DNA of 42,674 nucleotides from NCBI GenBank assembly GCA_034189655.1, contig JAXHUE010000015.1, forward strand, positions 1 through 42,674, read 5' to 3'. The DNA is from JAXHUE01 sp034189655 (GTDB lineage Bacteria > Chloroflexota > Dehalococcoidia > E44-bin15). Under the pieces are notes generated by a model that was not told where the DNA came from, made no database searches, and was given only the letters and a program-made list of their open reading frames with translations. Below, one piece after another: positions 29,379 through 37,736 of this stretch; within the stretch, counting starts at the first letter, position 1, and each line of letters begins with the position of its first letter. Position numbers and translations under genes: made by a program.

Positions 29379-29476
29379 TGGCGGGAGCAGGAGGGAGTCG
29401 AACCCACCATGGATGCCCGAGAGCACCCATCAACGGATTTGAAGTCCGCGAAGCCCACCGGGACCCATCTGCTCCC
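29379..29476 (-). tRNA. selC: tRNA-Sec (anticodon TCA)
   Basis: The gene is 98 nt with encoded CCA. It has the hallmarks of bacterial tRNA-Sec: 8-bp acceptor GGGAGCAG/CTGCTCCC, 6-bp D stem GGGTCC/GGGCTT with a 4-nt loop, anticodon arm CGGACTTCAAATCCG with TCA, a long variable arm, and discriminator G. The T stem has one apparent T-T mismatch. It lies 45 bp downstream of tatC on the same strand and 13 bp beyond the stop of the convergent selB. It could be processed from the fdh-tat transcript, since no strong promoter is seen in the 45-bp gap. Confidence 0.95.
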
Positions 29477-29521
29477 CGGTGACAGGGTTGCCATTATTGA
29501 AAACGCAGCTATGGAGAGACG

Positions 29522-30271
29522 CTATGCCTCTGCCTCTACCGCGGCCGGCTCCTTCTTCTCCCTCCGCGCCAGCTTGGACAGCCAGATGCCGACCTCGTAG
29601 AGGACGATGACGGGGATCGCCACCAGCGACTGGTTGACGGGGTCGAAGGTGGGGGTGATGATGGCGGCGAGGACGAAGGCGCCGATAATGGCGAACTTGC
29701 GGTACTTGGCGAGCATCTGCGAGTTTACCACCCCTATCTTGGACAGGAAGAAGATGACTATGGGGATCTCGAAGACCAGCCCTATGGCGAACACGAGCTT
29801 GATGATCACCGAGATGTAGCTCTCTATCCTTATCTGTGGCTCTGCGATGCCCTGGGCAAAGGGAGGCTCGATGAGGAAGTTCAGGGCCGGGGGCAGCAGC
29901 ACGAAGTAGGCGAAGAGGACGCCCACGGCGAAGGTGAGGAGCACCGAGGGCAGCAGGACGTAGAGGTATACCTTCTCGTTGCGCTTGAGTGCCGGGGCGA
30001 CGAACATCACCCCCTGGTAGATGATGTAGGGCAGGGCCAGGACGATGCCGGAGTAGATGGCCACCTTCATGTAGACGCTGATCATCTCGGTCACATTGAC
30101 GTAGATGAGATCAACGCCAGGGATGGGCATGGTGGCGATATCGAGTACGTACCTGGTGATGAAGAAGGAGACGACAGTAGCGACGACAACGGCGATGATA
30201 GACTTCAGCAGGCGACTGCGAAACTCCTGCAGGTGTCCGGTGAGGGTGATCTTGCTGTCGTCTGTGCTCAT
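29522..30271 (-). CDS. tatC: Sec-independent translocase subunit TatC
   Basis: TatC is the receptor for twin-arginine signal peptides. The 249-residue protein has six membrane segments. The N-terminal cytosolic helix TLTGHLQEFRSRLLKSI carries the conserved Leu-Glu-Arg region, and the periplasmic and C-terminal parts include FVAPALKRNEK, FEIPIVIFFLSKIG and AAIITPTFDPVNQ. It lies 54 bp after the second tatA-type gene and before tRNA-Sec. The obvious cargo is the RR-signal formate dehydrogenase encoded upstream. Confidence 0.95.
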   Translation of the reverse strand: MSTDDSKITLTGHLQEFRSRLLKSIIAVVVATVVSFFITRYVLDIATMPIPGVDLIYVNVTEMISVYMKVAIYSGIVLALPYIIYQGVMFVAPALKRNEKVYLYVLLPSVLLTFAVGVLFAYFVLLPPALNFLIEPPFAQGIAEPQIRIESYISVIIKLVFAIGLVFEIPIVIFFLSKIGVVNSQMLAKYRKFAIIGAFVLAAIITPTFDPVNQSLVAIPVIVLYEVGIWLSKLARREKKEPAAVEAEA

Positions 30272-30325
30272 CGGCTTAAGACACTGCTCCAGGGCGCTCC
30301 CGCAGGCCTCACTGCGGGCGCGGCC

Positions 30326-30631
30326 CTAGCCCTGCTCTTCCTCCGGCTGTGCCGGGGCCTCGCTCTCAACGGTGGTGGAGGCTAACGTCGCCTGGGCCGC
30401 CACCGGTGAGGCGTGGGCCGGCTGCTCTTCCCTTGGCTTCGGCGTCTCCTTCACCTCCTCGTCCAGGCGCAGTGTCATCTCCCTCCTCATCTCGGAGGTG
30501 GTGGTCTTGAACTTGTTCCAGGCAGCGCCCATCGTCCTCGCGATCTCTGGTATCCTGCCCGGGCCGAATATCAACAGCGCGATGACGAGGATAAGTAGTA
30601 TCTCCAGTGGGCCTATGTCCAGGAAGCTCAT
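30326..30631 (-). CDS. TatA/TatB-family translocase protein
   Basis: The 101-residue protein opens SFLDIGPLEILLILVIALLI, then FGPGRIPEIARTMGAAWNKFK: one membrane helix, the FGPxRLPE hinge and an amphipathic helix. A long acidic, Ala/Pro/Glu-rich tail is more like TatB. Two genes of this type side by side suggest separate TatA and TatB roles. I start at ATG 30631; the frame extends to 30664. Confidence 0.88.
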   Translation of the reverse strand: MSFLDIGPLEILLILVIALLIFGPGRIPEIARTMGAAWNKFKTTTSEMRREMTLRLDEEVKETPKPREEQPAHASPVAAQATLASTTVESEAPAQPEEEQG

Positions 30632-30679
30632 ACCATACCCCCCTCCCACAGACCGCTCGTCCACATAGTCCAGGACACT

Positions 30680-30696
30680 GGCCCCCGCGGGGGGCC
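30680..30696 (-). other. GC-rich hairpin between the two tatA-type genes
   Basis: GGCCCCC and GGGGGCC pair around a 3-nt loop in the 106-bp gap. No T run follows on the minus strand. It may slow transcription or protect the upstream mRNA end; no role is shown. Confidence 0.35.
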
Positions 30697-30737
30697 GCAG
30701 GGGCCTTTATAGAGGCGTCCTATGGCTGGGAAAAGGT

Positions 30738-30956
30738 CTAGGACTCTTTCTTCTCGGGCTGTGCCTCGGGCTGTGCCTCCGCCTGCTTCTCCACGCTGTC
30801 TCCGCTCTGGCCGCGACGGAACTCGCGGATGCCTCTTCCGATGGCGCCCGCAGCGTCGGGCAGCTTCCCCACCCCGAAGACGATCATGACGATCACCAGG
30901 ATGAGGAGAAGCTCCCAACCCCCAAGTGGCATCGCTATCGCTAACGGCAACGACAT
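30738..30956 (-). CDS. tatA: TatA/E-family twin-arginine translocase subunit
   Basis: The 72-residue protein begins MSLPLAIAMPLGGWELLLIL with one membrane helix, FGVGKLPDAAGAIGRGIREF as hinge and amphipathic helix, and a short Gln/Glu/Lys tail. That is the compact TatA form that builds the pore ring. ATG 30956 has GAGGAGGGG upstream. It follows fdhE after 108 bp that contain a promoter candidate. Confidence 0.92.
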   Translation of the reverse strand: MSLPLAIAMPLGGWELLLILVIVMIVFGVGKLPDAAGAIGRGIREFRRGQSGDSVEKQAEAQPEAQPEKKES

Positions 30957-31018
30957 GGTCTCCCCTCCTCTTTGAGCAGTGGCTACCTCGATGGACGCCG
31001 GCCCGCCCACAACACCCT

Positions 31019-31048
31019 ATTATAATACATCGCCCGCCGACATGCCAG
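31019..31048 (-). promoter_or_regulatory. Internal promoter candidate for the tat genes
   Basis: On the minus strand, CTGGCA (31043-31048), an 18-bp spacer and TATAAT (31019-31024), in the gap between fdhE and tatA. It would let tatA-tatB-tatC-tRNA-Sec be made without the fdh genes. Confidence 0.45.
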
Positions 31049-31064
31049 CACGCGGGCCGTTTGC

Positions 31065-31928
31065 TCACGGTGACGGATAGATGGCCCAGCCCGCCGCGTA
31101 TCCCTTTTCCTGGGCCTGCCGGTCCATATCCACGGTGAGCACCCGCTCCAGGGGTATCACGATATCGCTCTGCCTCTTTCTCAAGTCGACGGTCTTTATG
31201 TAGGTGTGACACTCCTCGCAGCGGTAGAGCCGGTACCTCCCCCCTTCGTCGGTGAGGTAGGAGATGGAGCGCTGGTTCCGCGTGTTGCAGAAGGGACAGG
31301 CCAGCCGCGGGAACTGCCACTCGGTGTCGCAGCGAGAGCAGAGCAGCCACCTCCCACCCACTTCCTTCTCCAGGAAGGAGAAGTCGGGTATCCCGCCGCA
31401 CAGCGGACAGTAGCCGCGACGCCAGAGCTCCTGGTCGATGTCGGGCTTCCACGCCTCTGCGATGGCCTTGAGGAAGGGCTGGAGGGTGGCCAGCAGCAGG
31501 AAGGCGAGCAGTCCCTCGTGGACATCGCCGTCGGCGAGGAGCGGCGCGAGCTCCCTGTTCTCATACCAGGGGCGGGCCGCCTTTTTCATCTGGGTCGTCT
31601 TGGAGAGGTACCTCTTGACCCCCCTGGCATCCACCGCGCGCTCCGGGTAGTACTCGATGACTTTGGCGATGACCTGCTGTGAGACCACCTTGGCCTGTGC
31701 CCAGGTCACCGGGAGGGTGGTGAAGGAGGCGAGCGGCCTCCCTGCCTTGAGGCGCCTCTTCCGGACTTCTTCGCTTAAGTGGGGTGGGGTCTCTCCTATC
31801 TGCGAGCTCGCAGCGATCTGGATGTCGAGCACCGCACGATAGAACAGGAGAGGGTGGGGAAGCCCACCCTCTCCTTGACTCCACTCGTCCAACTGTTTCA
31901 GTATCTTTCGGTCAGTATCGAGAGTCAT
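31065..31928 (-). CDS. fdhE: Formate dehydrogenase accessory protein FdhE
   Basis: FdhE binds the catalytic subunit of exported formate dehydrogenases and is needed for their activation. In the 287-residue protein the rubredoxin-like CxxC pairs are C174/C177 (CPLC), C197/C200 (CSRC), C211/C214 (CPFC) and C237/C240 (CEEC). It lies 28 bp after the NrfD-type gene, and no fdhD is visible in the window. The N-terminal 160 residues are helical and less conserved. Confidence 0.92.
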   Translation of the reverse strand: MTLDTDRKILKQLDEWSQGEGGLPHPLLFYRAVLDIQIAASSQIGETPPHLSEEVRKRRLKAGRPLASFTTLPVTWAQAKVVSQQVIAKVIEYYPERAVDARGVKRYLSKTTQMKKAARPWYENRELAPLLADGDVHEGLLAFLLLATLQPFLKAIAEAWKPDIDQELWRRGYCPLCGGIPDFSFLEKEVGGRWLLCSRCDTEWQFPRLACPFCNTRNQRSISYLTDEGGRYRLYRCEECHTYIKTVDLRKRQSDIVIPLERVLTVDMDRQAQEKGYAAGWAIYPSP

Positions 31929-31956
31929 ACCGTGCTATCGCTATTGCCCTTTCTCA

Positions 31957-32841
31957 CTATCCTACCTGACCGCCGATCACGATTACCGCCCGCAGGATGA
32001 GGCCGCCGATCAGCACCAGGGTGGAGGAAGTGATAATCGCCGGCCACAGGTTCTTGGTCGCGATGCTCTTCCCCCAGCCCCAGAACTCCAGGGCCAGCGG
32101 GATGAGGAGCCCGACGATGACGACGCCGAGCCACAGCGGGATGGCGAGGCCGCCCATGGTGATGACGGCCAGTGCCTGGGATGCCCCGGCAACGCTGGAT
32201 GTGGCGAGCCAGATCATGAAGCCGATGAGGGCCACCAACTCCAGCAGGATGACGATGGCATCTGCCTCGCTGAGCTTAAGGAGCAGCTCTCGTGAGGCAT
32301 CTCTGCTGCCGCGGACCGTCGCTGCGATGAGGGTTGCCGCAAGTCCAGTAGATGTCGCCGAGGCGACGAAGAGGGCGGGGAGGATCACCGTGCCTGCCCA
32401 CAGGCCTTGGCCGCTCACAGCGAGGAGCACGCCAGTGTAGGTCATGACCAGCGCTGAGAAGACGACCTCTATCCACACCAGGAACCGCTCGACGGCGGAG
32501 AGGAAGTTGGACTGGCGAGTGGCCAACCACCACCACAGGATGATGAGGACCACGCTGATGCCCACGAAGAAGATCAGTATCCAGCTCCCCAGGGACATCG
32601 GCGTGGTGACGTAGAACCGCGTGAGCAGGTGCCAGAAGCGGGTAGGCATCCCCAGGTCGGCGATGAGCAGGAGGACGCCGACGGAGGTCAGGGGGAATGC
32701 TATGTAGGTGGCCAGCTTCACCAGCGACTTGTTCTGCCCGCCGGTAAAGCGGTCAATGAGGAAGGCGCTGAAGAATGCCCCCCCGCCGATCCCGGCAAGC
32801 CAGAGGTAGAGATAGATCAATGGGCCCCATGCTATTTCCAT
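31957..32841 (-). CDS. NrfD/PsrC-family membrane anchor subunit of formate dehydrogenase
   Basis: The 294-residue protein has eight or nine membrane segments. The N-terminus WGPLIYLYLWLAGIGGGAFF and the motif LIADLGMPTRFWHLL are typical of NrfD/PsrC subunits, which pass electrons between an Fe-S subunit and menaquinone without haem. This replaces the cytochrome b (FdnI) subunit of the E. coli enzyme. The ATG overlaps the stop of the Fe-S subunit in TAATG, so translation is coupled. Confidence 0.9.
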   Translation of the reverse strand: MEIAWGPLIYLYLWLAGIGGGAFFSAFLIDRFTGGQNKSLVKLATYIAFPLTSVGVLLLIADLGMPTRFWHLLTRFYVTTPMSLGSWILIFFVGISVVLIILWWWLATRQSNFLSAVERFLVWIEVVFSALVMTYTGVLLAVSGQGLWAGTVILPALFVASATSTGLAATLIAATVRGSRDASRELLLKLSEADAIVILLELVALIGFMIWLATSSVAGASQALAVITMGGLAIPLWLGVVIVGLLIPLALEFWGWGKSIATKNLWPAIITSSTLVLIGGLILRAVIVIGGQVG

Positions 32842-33620
32842 TATCTCTCTCCTCCCACGTTAGACTGTGACCCTTCCAGCGATTTCTTGCGCCTGAAGAG
32901 CCAGTAGAAGGGTAACGCCGCGATGACGCCCGCGGCCACGACGCCGCTTATCCACTGCGGGATCACCATGGAGGTGGCCACACGAGGCGCATCTGGCAGG
33001 CCCAGCAACGAGGGCCTCTCGGGGAGCACGTAGAGCCATCCGGTACCGCCCACCTCGGTCTCGCCGTAGAGGTAGGCGTTGGGCTTGCCTGCACTGATGA
33101 GCTCCTGCACCCGCTGCCTGCCCATGGAGATCATGTCGGAGCGCTCTCCGAACTGGATGGCCCCGGGGGGACAGGTCTTGACGCACGCCGGCACCATGTC
33201 GTTGGTCACCCGGTCGAAGCAGAACCAGCACTTCTGCGCGGTGCCCCCGCCGTGGCTCTTGTGCACGGCATCGAAGGGGCAGGCCTCAACGCAATAGCCG
33301 CACCCGATGCACCAGTCATGGTTGTTGACGGTGTACTCGCCTTCCTTGTGCATGGCCCCCACGGGGCAGACGGCCACACAGCTCGCGTCGGTGCAGTGCA
33401 TGCACTGATGCTTGCGGAAGAACCACTCCACACCGCCGTCTTTGCCCACCTCGTAGAACTCGATCCTGGTCCAGGTGTCTGCCGAGAGGTGAGGGGGGTT
33501 CTCGTACGTCCCCCGGTTGGTGGTGGTGACGCCCGGCCGATCGTTCCACTGCTTGCAGGCCACCTGGCAGCCGCGACATGCCGTGCACTTGGAGATGTCC
33601 ACTATCGCTGCTTTTGGCAT
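32841..33620 (-). CDS. Formate dehydrogenase Fe-S (beta) subunit with C-terminal membrane helix
   Basis: The 259-residue ferredoxin-like subunit has four [4Fe-4S] motifs: C12/15/18/22, C73/76/81/85, C104/107/110/114 and C131/134/146/150, in the order seen in FdnH/HybA. A single membrane helix at about 222-243, followed by RRKK, anchors it. It should carry electrons from the molybdenum/tungsten site to the NrfD anchor. It lacks its own signal and would be exported by hitchhiking on the alpha subunit. It lies 38 bp after the alpha gene. Confidence 0.93.
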   Translation of the reverse strand: MPKAAIVDISKCTACRGCQVACKQWNDRPGVTTTNRGTYENPPHLSADTWTRIEFYEVGKDGGVEWFFRKHQCMHCTDASCVAVCPVGAMHKEGEYTVNNHDWCIGCGYCVEACPFDAVHKSHGGGTAQKCWFCFDRVTNDMVPACVKTCPPGAIQFGERSDMISMGRQRVQELISAGKPNAYLYGETEVGGTGWLYVLPERPSLLGLPDAPRVATSMVIPQWISGVVAAGVIAALPFYWLFRRKKSLEGSQSNVGGER

Positions 33621-33658
33621 ACTGTCCTCCTCTCAAAGAGTAGGCCGCTGGGCCACTG

Positions 33659-36600
33659 CTATGCCTTCCTGACGTTACACAGGAACGCCTTGTACTCCGG
33701 GATCATGGTATTGGCATCCCCGACGTGGGGAGTGAGCATGTTGGCGCTATCCCCGGTGGAGAGGCCGGTATAGCCCCAGTGCCACGGCATGCCGATCTGG
33801 TGCACCGTGGAGCCGTTTATCTGGAAGGGCTGGAAGCGCTTGGTGACCAGGGCCACCGCCTCCACGCTGCCACGGGCCGTCTCCACGATGACCTTGCCCC
33901 CGTTCACGATCCCCTTCTCCGCGGCGAGCTCCTCGCTGATCTCCACGAACATGTCGGGCTGGAGCTCTACGTTCCACGGCAGGTTCCTGGTCATCTGCCC
34001 CGCCTGCCAGTGCTCCACCAGCCGATAGGTGGTGCACACGATGGGGTAGTTGGCCGCTGCGCCCTTCTTGTCCATCGCGGAGGCCCAGATCTTGAACGCG
34101 GGGTCGTTCTGGGTACCCGACATCTGGTTGCTGACCGGGCTCTCCCACGGCTCGTAGTGCTCGGGGAGTGGCCCATCGGCCAGGCCCTTGCCGAAGATGC
34201 GGCCCACGCCCTCTGCCTGCATGATGAAGGGCTTGTAGCCGCCCTGGTTCATGGGTGCGGCGCCGCCATCGGGCACATCCCCCTTCCAGGTGCTCCCGTT
34301 CCACGCGATGACGGGCTGCGTTGCGTCCCACGGATTGCCGTCGAGGTCGACGGAGGCGCGGTTGTAGATGATGCGCCGGTTCACCGGCCAGCACCAGGCC
34401 CAGTAGGAGTGGAGCCCCACCTCTTTGTAGCCGTCGGCGGCGCTGTATCCGCCGTTGCCGACGTCTACCCCGTAGCGCCTCGCTGCCCTGTTCCCGACGT
34501 AGTCGGTGCCGGGGTACATGTCGAGGTGTGCCTGTTCAAAGGCATCCAGGTTCTCCGGCTCGACCCAACTGTTGCAGTACAGCCAGTTGCCCGACGAGGT
34601 GGTGCCGTCGTCCTTAAGTGCCCCGAAGGTGGCCATCAGCTTGCCGGTGGTGAGGTCGTACCCGTTGACCTCCTTGGCTACCACCTTGGGGTCGGGCTCC
34701 TCGCCGTAGCTCCAGGAGACGGCGGCGACGCCCTGGCTCATGGGGCCGCCCTCGGCGGCGTAGAGTGCCTTGAGCCGGCTCATGATGCCGTTCACTATCC
34801 ACAGGTCGGGCTTGGCCTCCCCTGGCGGGTCGAGGGCCTTGTACCGCCACTGCATCCAGCGACCGCTGTTGGAGACGCTGCCCTCCTTCTCGTAGGAGCA
34901 GGCCGCCGGGAGGAGGAAGACCTCGGTCTGGATATCGGACGGGTTAACCCCTGGCCGCTTCCAGAAGGCGGCGGTCTCCGTCTCCCACAGCTCGGCCACC
35001 ACCAGCCACTCCAGGTTCTCCATGGCCTTGCGCTCCATGTTGGCGTTGGGCCCGGCCACGGCTGGGTTCTGCCCCCAGCAGAAGAGCCCCTTGATGGCCC
35101 CCTCGTACATCGCCTCGAAGATGGCGATGTGCGAGTAGTCGGTGTAGGGCTTGGTGGTCCTGGGAAGGTAGGTGTAGGCGGTGGTGTGGTCGGTGCTGCT
35201 GTACCACGCCTTGAGCAGGCTCACCATGTACTTCGGGTAGTTCTTCCACCAGTTGAGGCTTAGAGGGTCGTTGTTGGTGTAGGAACCGGTGAGCACGCGG
35301 TTGTTGTGCACGCTCAAGCTGGTATCGCTGTTTATGGGCTGCTTCAGATATCCAGGCAGTATGTGGGCCAGGAGGCACATGTCGGTGGAGCCCTGCACGT
35401 TGGACTCACCGCGCATGGCGTTTATGCCGCCGCCACAGAGCCCGATGTTGCCCAGCAGGAACTGCAGTATGGCGTAGGAGCGGATGTTCTGGGTGCCATA
35501 GGTGTGCTGGGTGGTGCCCATGGCGTACATGATGGTGCCTGACTTGCCCGGCGCTCCGGTCGCGGCGTAGGTGCTGCATATCTCCAGGAACGTCTCCTTG
35601 GGGGTGCCCGTTATCTTGGTCACGGTGTCGACATCGTAGCGCGAGAAGTGCCGCTTCAAGATCTGGAACACGCAGTTGGGGTCCTGGAGGGTCTTGTCCG
35701 CCTTGGGGATGCCGCTCCCGTCGAACTGGTACTGCCAGGTGGACTTGTCGTACTTCCTCTTGGCGTTATCGGTCTCGTTCTGGACACCGGCATAGCCGCT
35801 GAACAGCCCGTCCAGCACGTCCGCACCCTGGAAGCTGGGGTTAATCAGGAGGGCGGCATTGGTGTACTCCCGGACATAGGTCATGTTGTAGTTTGTGGGG
35901 TTGGCCTCCATGTCATCGAGCACGTACTTTATCATGCCGCCGATGAAGGCGATGTCTGTGCCCGACCTCATCTTGGCGTAGATATCGGCCTTGGCCGATG
36001 TCCTGGTGAACCTGGGGTCGACGCTTATCAGCTTGGCCCCCCGCTCCTTGGCCAGGGTGATCCAGCCGAAGGAGGCGGGGTGGTTCTCTGCGGGGTTGGA
36101 ACCGATGGAGAGCATGCAGTCGCTGTTCGCCACATCGTTCCAGTGATTGGTCATTGCCCCTCTGCCGAACGACTCTACCAGAGCCGCAACGGTGGAGGAG
36201 TGTCATATACGTGCCTGGTGCTCTACGTACACCAGGCCCATGGTGCGCAGCATCTTGACCAGGAGGTAGCACTCCTCGTTGTCGAGCGCGGCGCCTCCTA
36301 TGGAGGCTACGCCCTCGGTGCGGTTCACGGTATATCCCTGGTCGTCGGTGGTCGCCCAGTAGTCATCACGGGTGTCTTTGAACTTGCGGGCGATCTGGTC
36401 GAGGGCCCAGTCCCACGACACCTCCTGCCAGTCGCTGGCGCCGGGTGCTCGATACTTGGGTTTGGTCGCCCGCCATGGGTTGAGCGCCCCGTCTACTGTC
36501 CTGAGCTGGGCCATGCTGGCCCCCTTGGCGCAGGCGGCGCCGCGGTTGATGGGGTGGTCGGGGTCTCCCTCCAGGTTCACCACGTTGCCGTTCTCGGCAC

Positions 36601-36787
36601 CGACGATGAAGCCACACCCTGAGGCATCATAGGGGCAGATGGTGGAGGTCTCCCCTATCTGTTTGTGCAGCGGGATGGCCTTGGGCCAAGAGCCGAGCGT
36701 CTTGTCGGAGCCAAGTGTCCACACCACAAAGACACCCGCTGTACTGCCACCGGACAATTTTAGGAAGTCTCTTCGGCTTAACTCCAT
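33659..36787 (-). CDS. Formate dehydrogenase alpha subunit, selenocysteine-containing (Sec195), Tat-exported
   Basis: This is an FdnG-like molybdopterin oxidoreductase of 1042 residues, reading TGA at 36203-36205 as Sec. The RR signal SRRDFLKLSGG lies at 4-14. The N-terminal cluster motif reads C51-PY-D54-ASG-C58 with C86 later; D54 replaces the usual second Cys. The active site is HQARI-U195-H196 followed by STVAALVESFGRGAMTNHW, the hallmark of formate dehydrogenases. SVDPRFTRTSAKAD and GNIGLCGGGINAMRGE bind the pterin cofactor. Without Sec the frame would be split into 194- and 831-residue halves. The reaction is oxidation of formate to CO2 outside the membrane. The start is ATG 36787 behind AAAAGGGGG. 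Confidence 0.95.
36169..36187 (-). promoter_or_regulatory. SECIS element of formate dehydrogenase alpha gene
   Basis: On the minus strand, GCGGCTC and GAGTCGT form a 7-bp stem (two G-T wobbles) with loop TGGTA, starting 15 nt after the UGA at 36203-36205. Location and an apical GG agree with the E. coli fdhF/fdnG type. Confidence 0.6.
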
Positions 36788-36857
36788 AATTGCCCCCTTT
36801 TCTGTTTTGCCTTTACCCTCTCTCTGACTTTTTCATGGGGCTCCCCCGCTTCGGGCC

Positions 36858-36899
36858 AAAAAAAAGACCACCCCCATTACATTACTGCCCTGTGGGTGG
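36858..36899 (-). terminator. Rho-independent terminator between marR and fdh, inside the predicted fdh leader
   Basis: On the minus strand, CCACCC and GGGTGG pair across a loop of about 20 nt and are followed by TCTTTTTTTT. It lies 71 bp before the formate dehydrogenase start but downstream of the fdh promoter candidate, so it may be conditional. Confidence 0.7.
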
Positions 36900-36953
36900 C
36901 ACGCAACATCCTACCTGAGGCGGGGCCCCGTACCAAAACACCATGACTGGCAT

Positions 36954-36983
36954 AAAATACCATAGATGAGGTGGGGATGTCAA
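36954..36983 (-). promoter_or_regulatory. Candidate promoter of the fdh operon
   Basis: On the minus strand, TTGACA (36978-36983), an 18-bp spacer and TATTTT (36954-36959). The predicted start near 36947 leaves a 160-nt leader containing an intrinsic terminator. Confidence 0.55.
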
Positions 36984-37069
36984 TAGTGTTGGACGGGGGC
37001 TGTGTTTTATTTCACAGGACGCCGCGGTGTGGCCTGTGGGGCCATCCTCCCCTGCGACGGCACTCTCCC

Positions 37070-37597
37070 CTATAGCTCTACCGATATCACCTCGCCCGGT
37101 GAGCGTCCTGGTGGGGGCGAAGGCTCTATGTGGAGCTCTTCTGTGGCCGCGCCCCGCAGCTTCCGCATGAGTGCCTGTAGCTGGTCCTGCTCTTCATCTG
37201 TGAGCGACGACATTATATCGGTGATGATGCCCAGCGACACCTCTGCTCCGGGGCGCAGCAACTCCCGGCCCTTGTCGGTAATGAATATCTCAGTGAACGG
37301 GTGTCCTTTCCTCTTGGGCACCCTCGTTATCAGCCCTTCTTTCTCCATGCGGGCCAGAAGCCCGGCGATGGTCTGGCTGGTGCGGAAGAGGAGGCGTGAT
37401 ATCTCGGCGGGCGTGAGCGGGTTATTGTGGTTGACCAGGGCCCACAGTACACTGAGCTTCTCAGGGGTGAGGCGTGTCTTGGCTAGCTTGCGCTCCTCCG
37501 CTGTGCGCATCGCGGTCCAGGTCTGGTTGATCATTACCCAGATCGACAGGGCCTTCTCGGAGAAGTGGTAGTCGTACACAAAGACCTCCGTTCTCAT
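37070..37597 (-). CDS. MarR-family winged-helix transcriptional regulator
   Basis: The 175-residue protein has a winged helix-turn-helix at about 61-108 (LTPAEISRLLFRTSQTIAGLLARMEKEGLI, wing TRVPKRKGHPFTEIFITDKG). Helices on both sides form the dimer interface, and a Pro-rich tail follows. MarR proteins repress nearby genes and respond to small ligands or redox cues. The neighbours suggest the fdh operon, its own gene or the divergent glycosyltransferase as targets; no operator is proven. Confidence 0.9.
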   Translation of the reverse strand: MRTEVFVYDYHFSEKALSIWVMINQTWTAMRTAEERKLAKTRLTPEKLSVLWALVNHNNPLTPAEISRLLFRTSQTIAGLLARMEKEGLITRVPKRKGHPFTEIFITDKGRELLRPGAEVSLGIITDIMSSLTDEEQDQLQALMRKLRGAATEELHIEPSPPPGRSPGEVISVEL

Positions 37598-37621
37598 ACT
37601 TTATGTAATGCTGCTGTCTAT

Positions 37622-37651
37622 AGTATACCGCATCTGCTCTTCCCCTTTCAA
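37622..37651 (-). promoter_or_regulatory. Promoter of the MarR-type gene
   Basis: On the minus strand, TTGAAA (37646-37651), an 18-bp spacer and TATACT (37622-37627). The leader is about 18 nt and lacks a clear Shine-Dalgarno site. Confidence 0.6.
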
Positions 37652-37685
37652 GGATTTATGGAGAGTGGGTGGCCGCCTGTGTCCC

Positions 37686-37716
37686 TTGACTTCACTCCTG
37701 GTCGGGCTGGTACAAT
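37686..37716 (+). promoter_or_regulatory. Promoter candidate of the GT2 glycosyltransferase
   Basis: TTGACT (37686-37691) and TACAAT (37711-37716) with a 19-bp spacer, about 14 nt of leader before GTG 37737. It is back to back with the MarR promoter. Confidence 0.5.
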
Positions 37717-37736
37717 GCCTTGTGAGAGAGGTAGAG

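Noticed and set aside
36155..36202. Formate dehydrogenase alpha as a pseudogene or two separate genes
   Set aside because: The TGA lies exactly at the Sec position of the family motif, a SECIS-like hairpin follows, and Sec machinery is adjacent.
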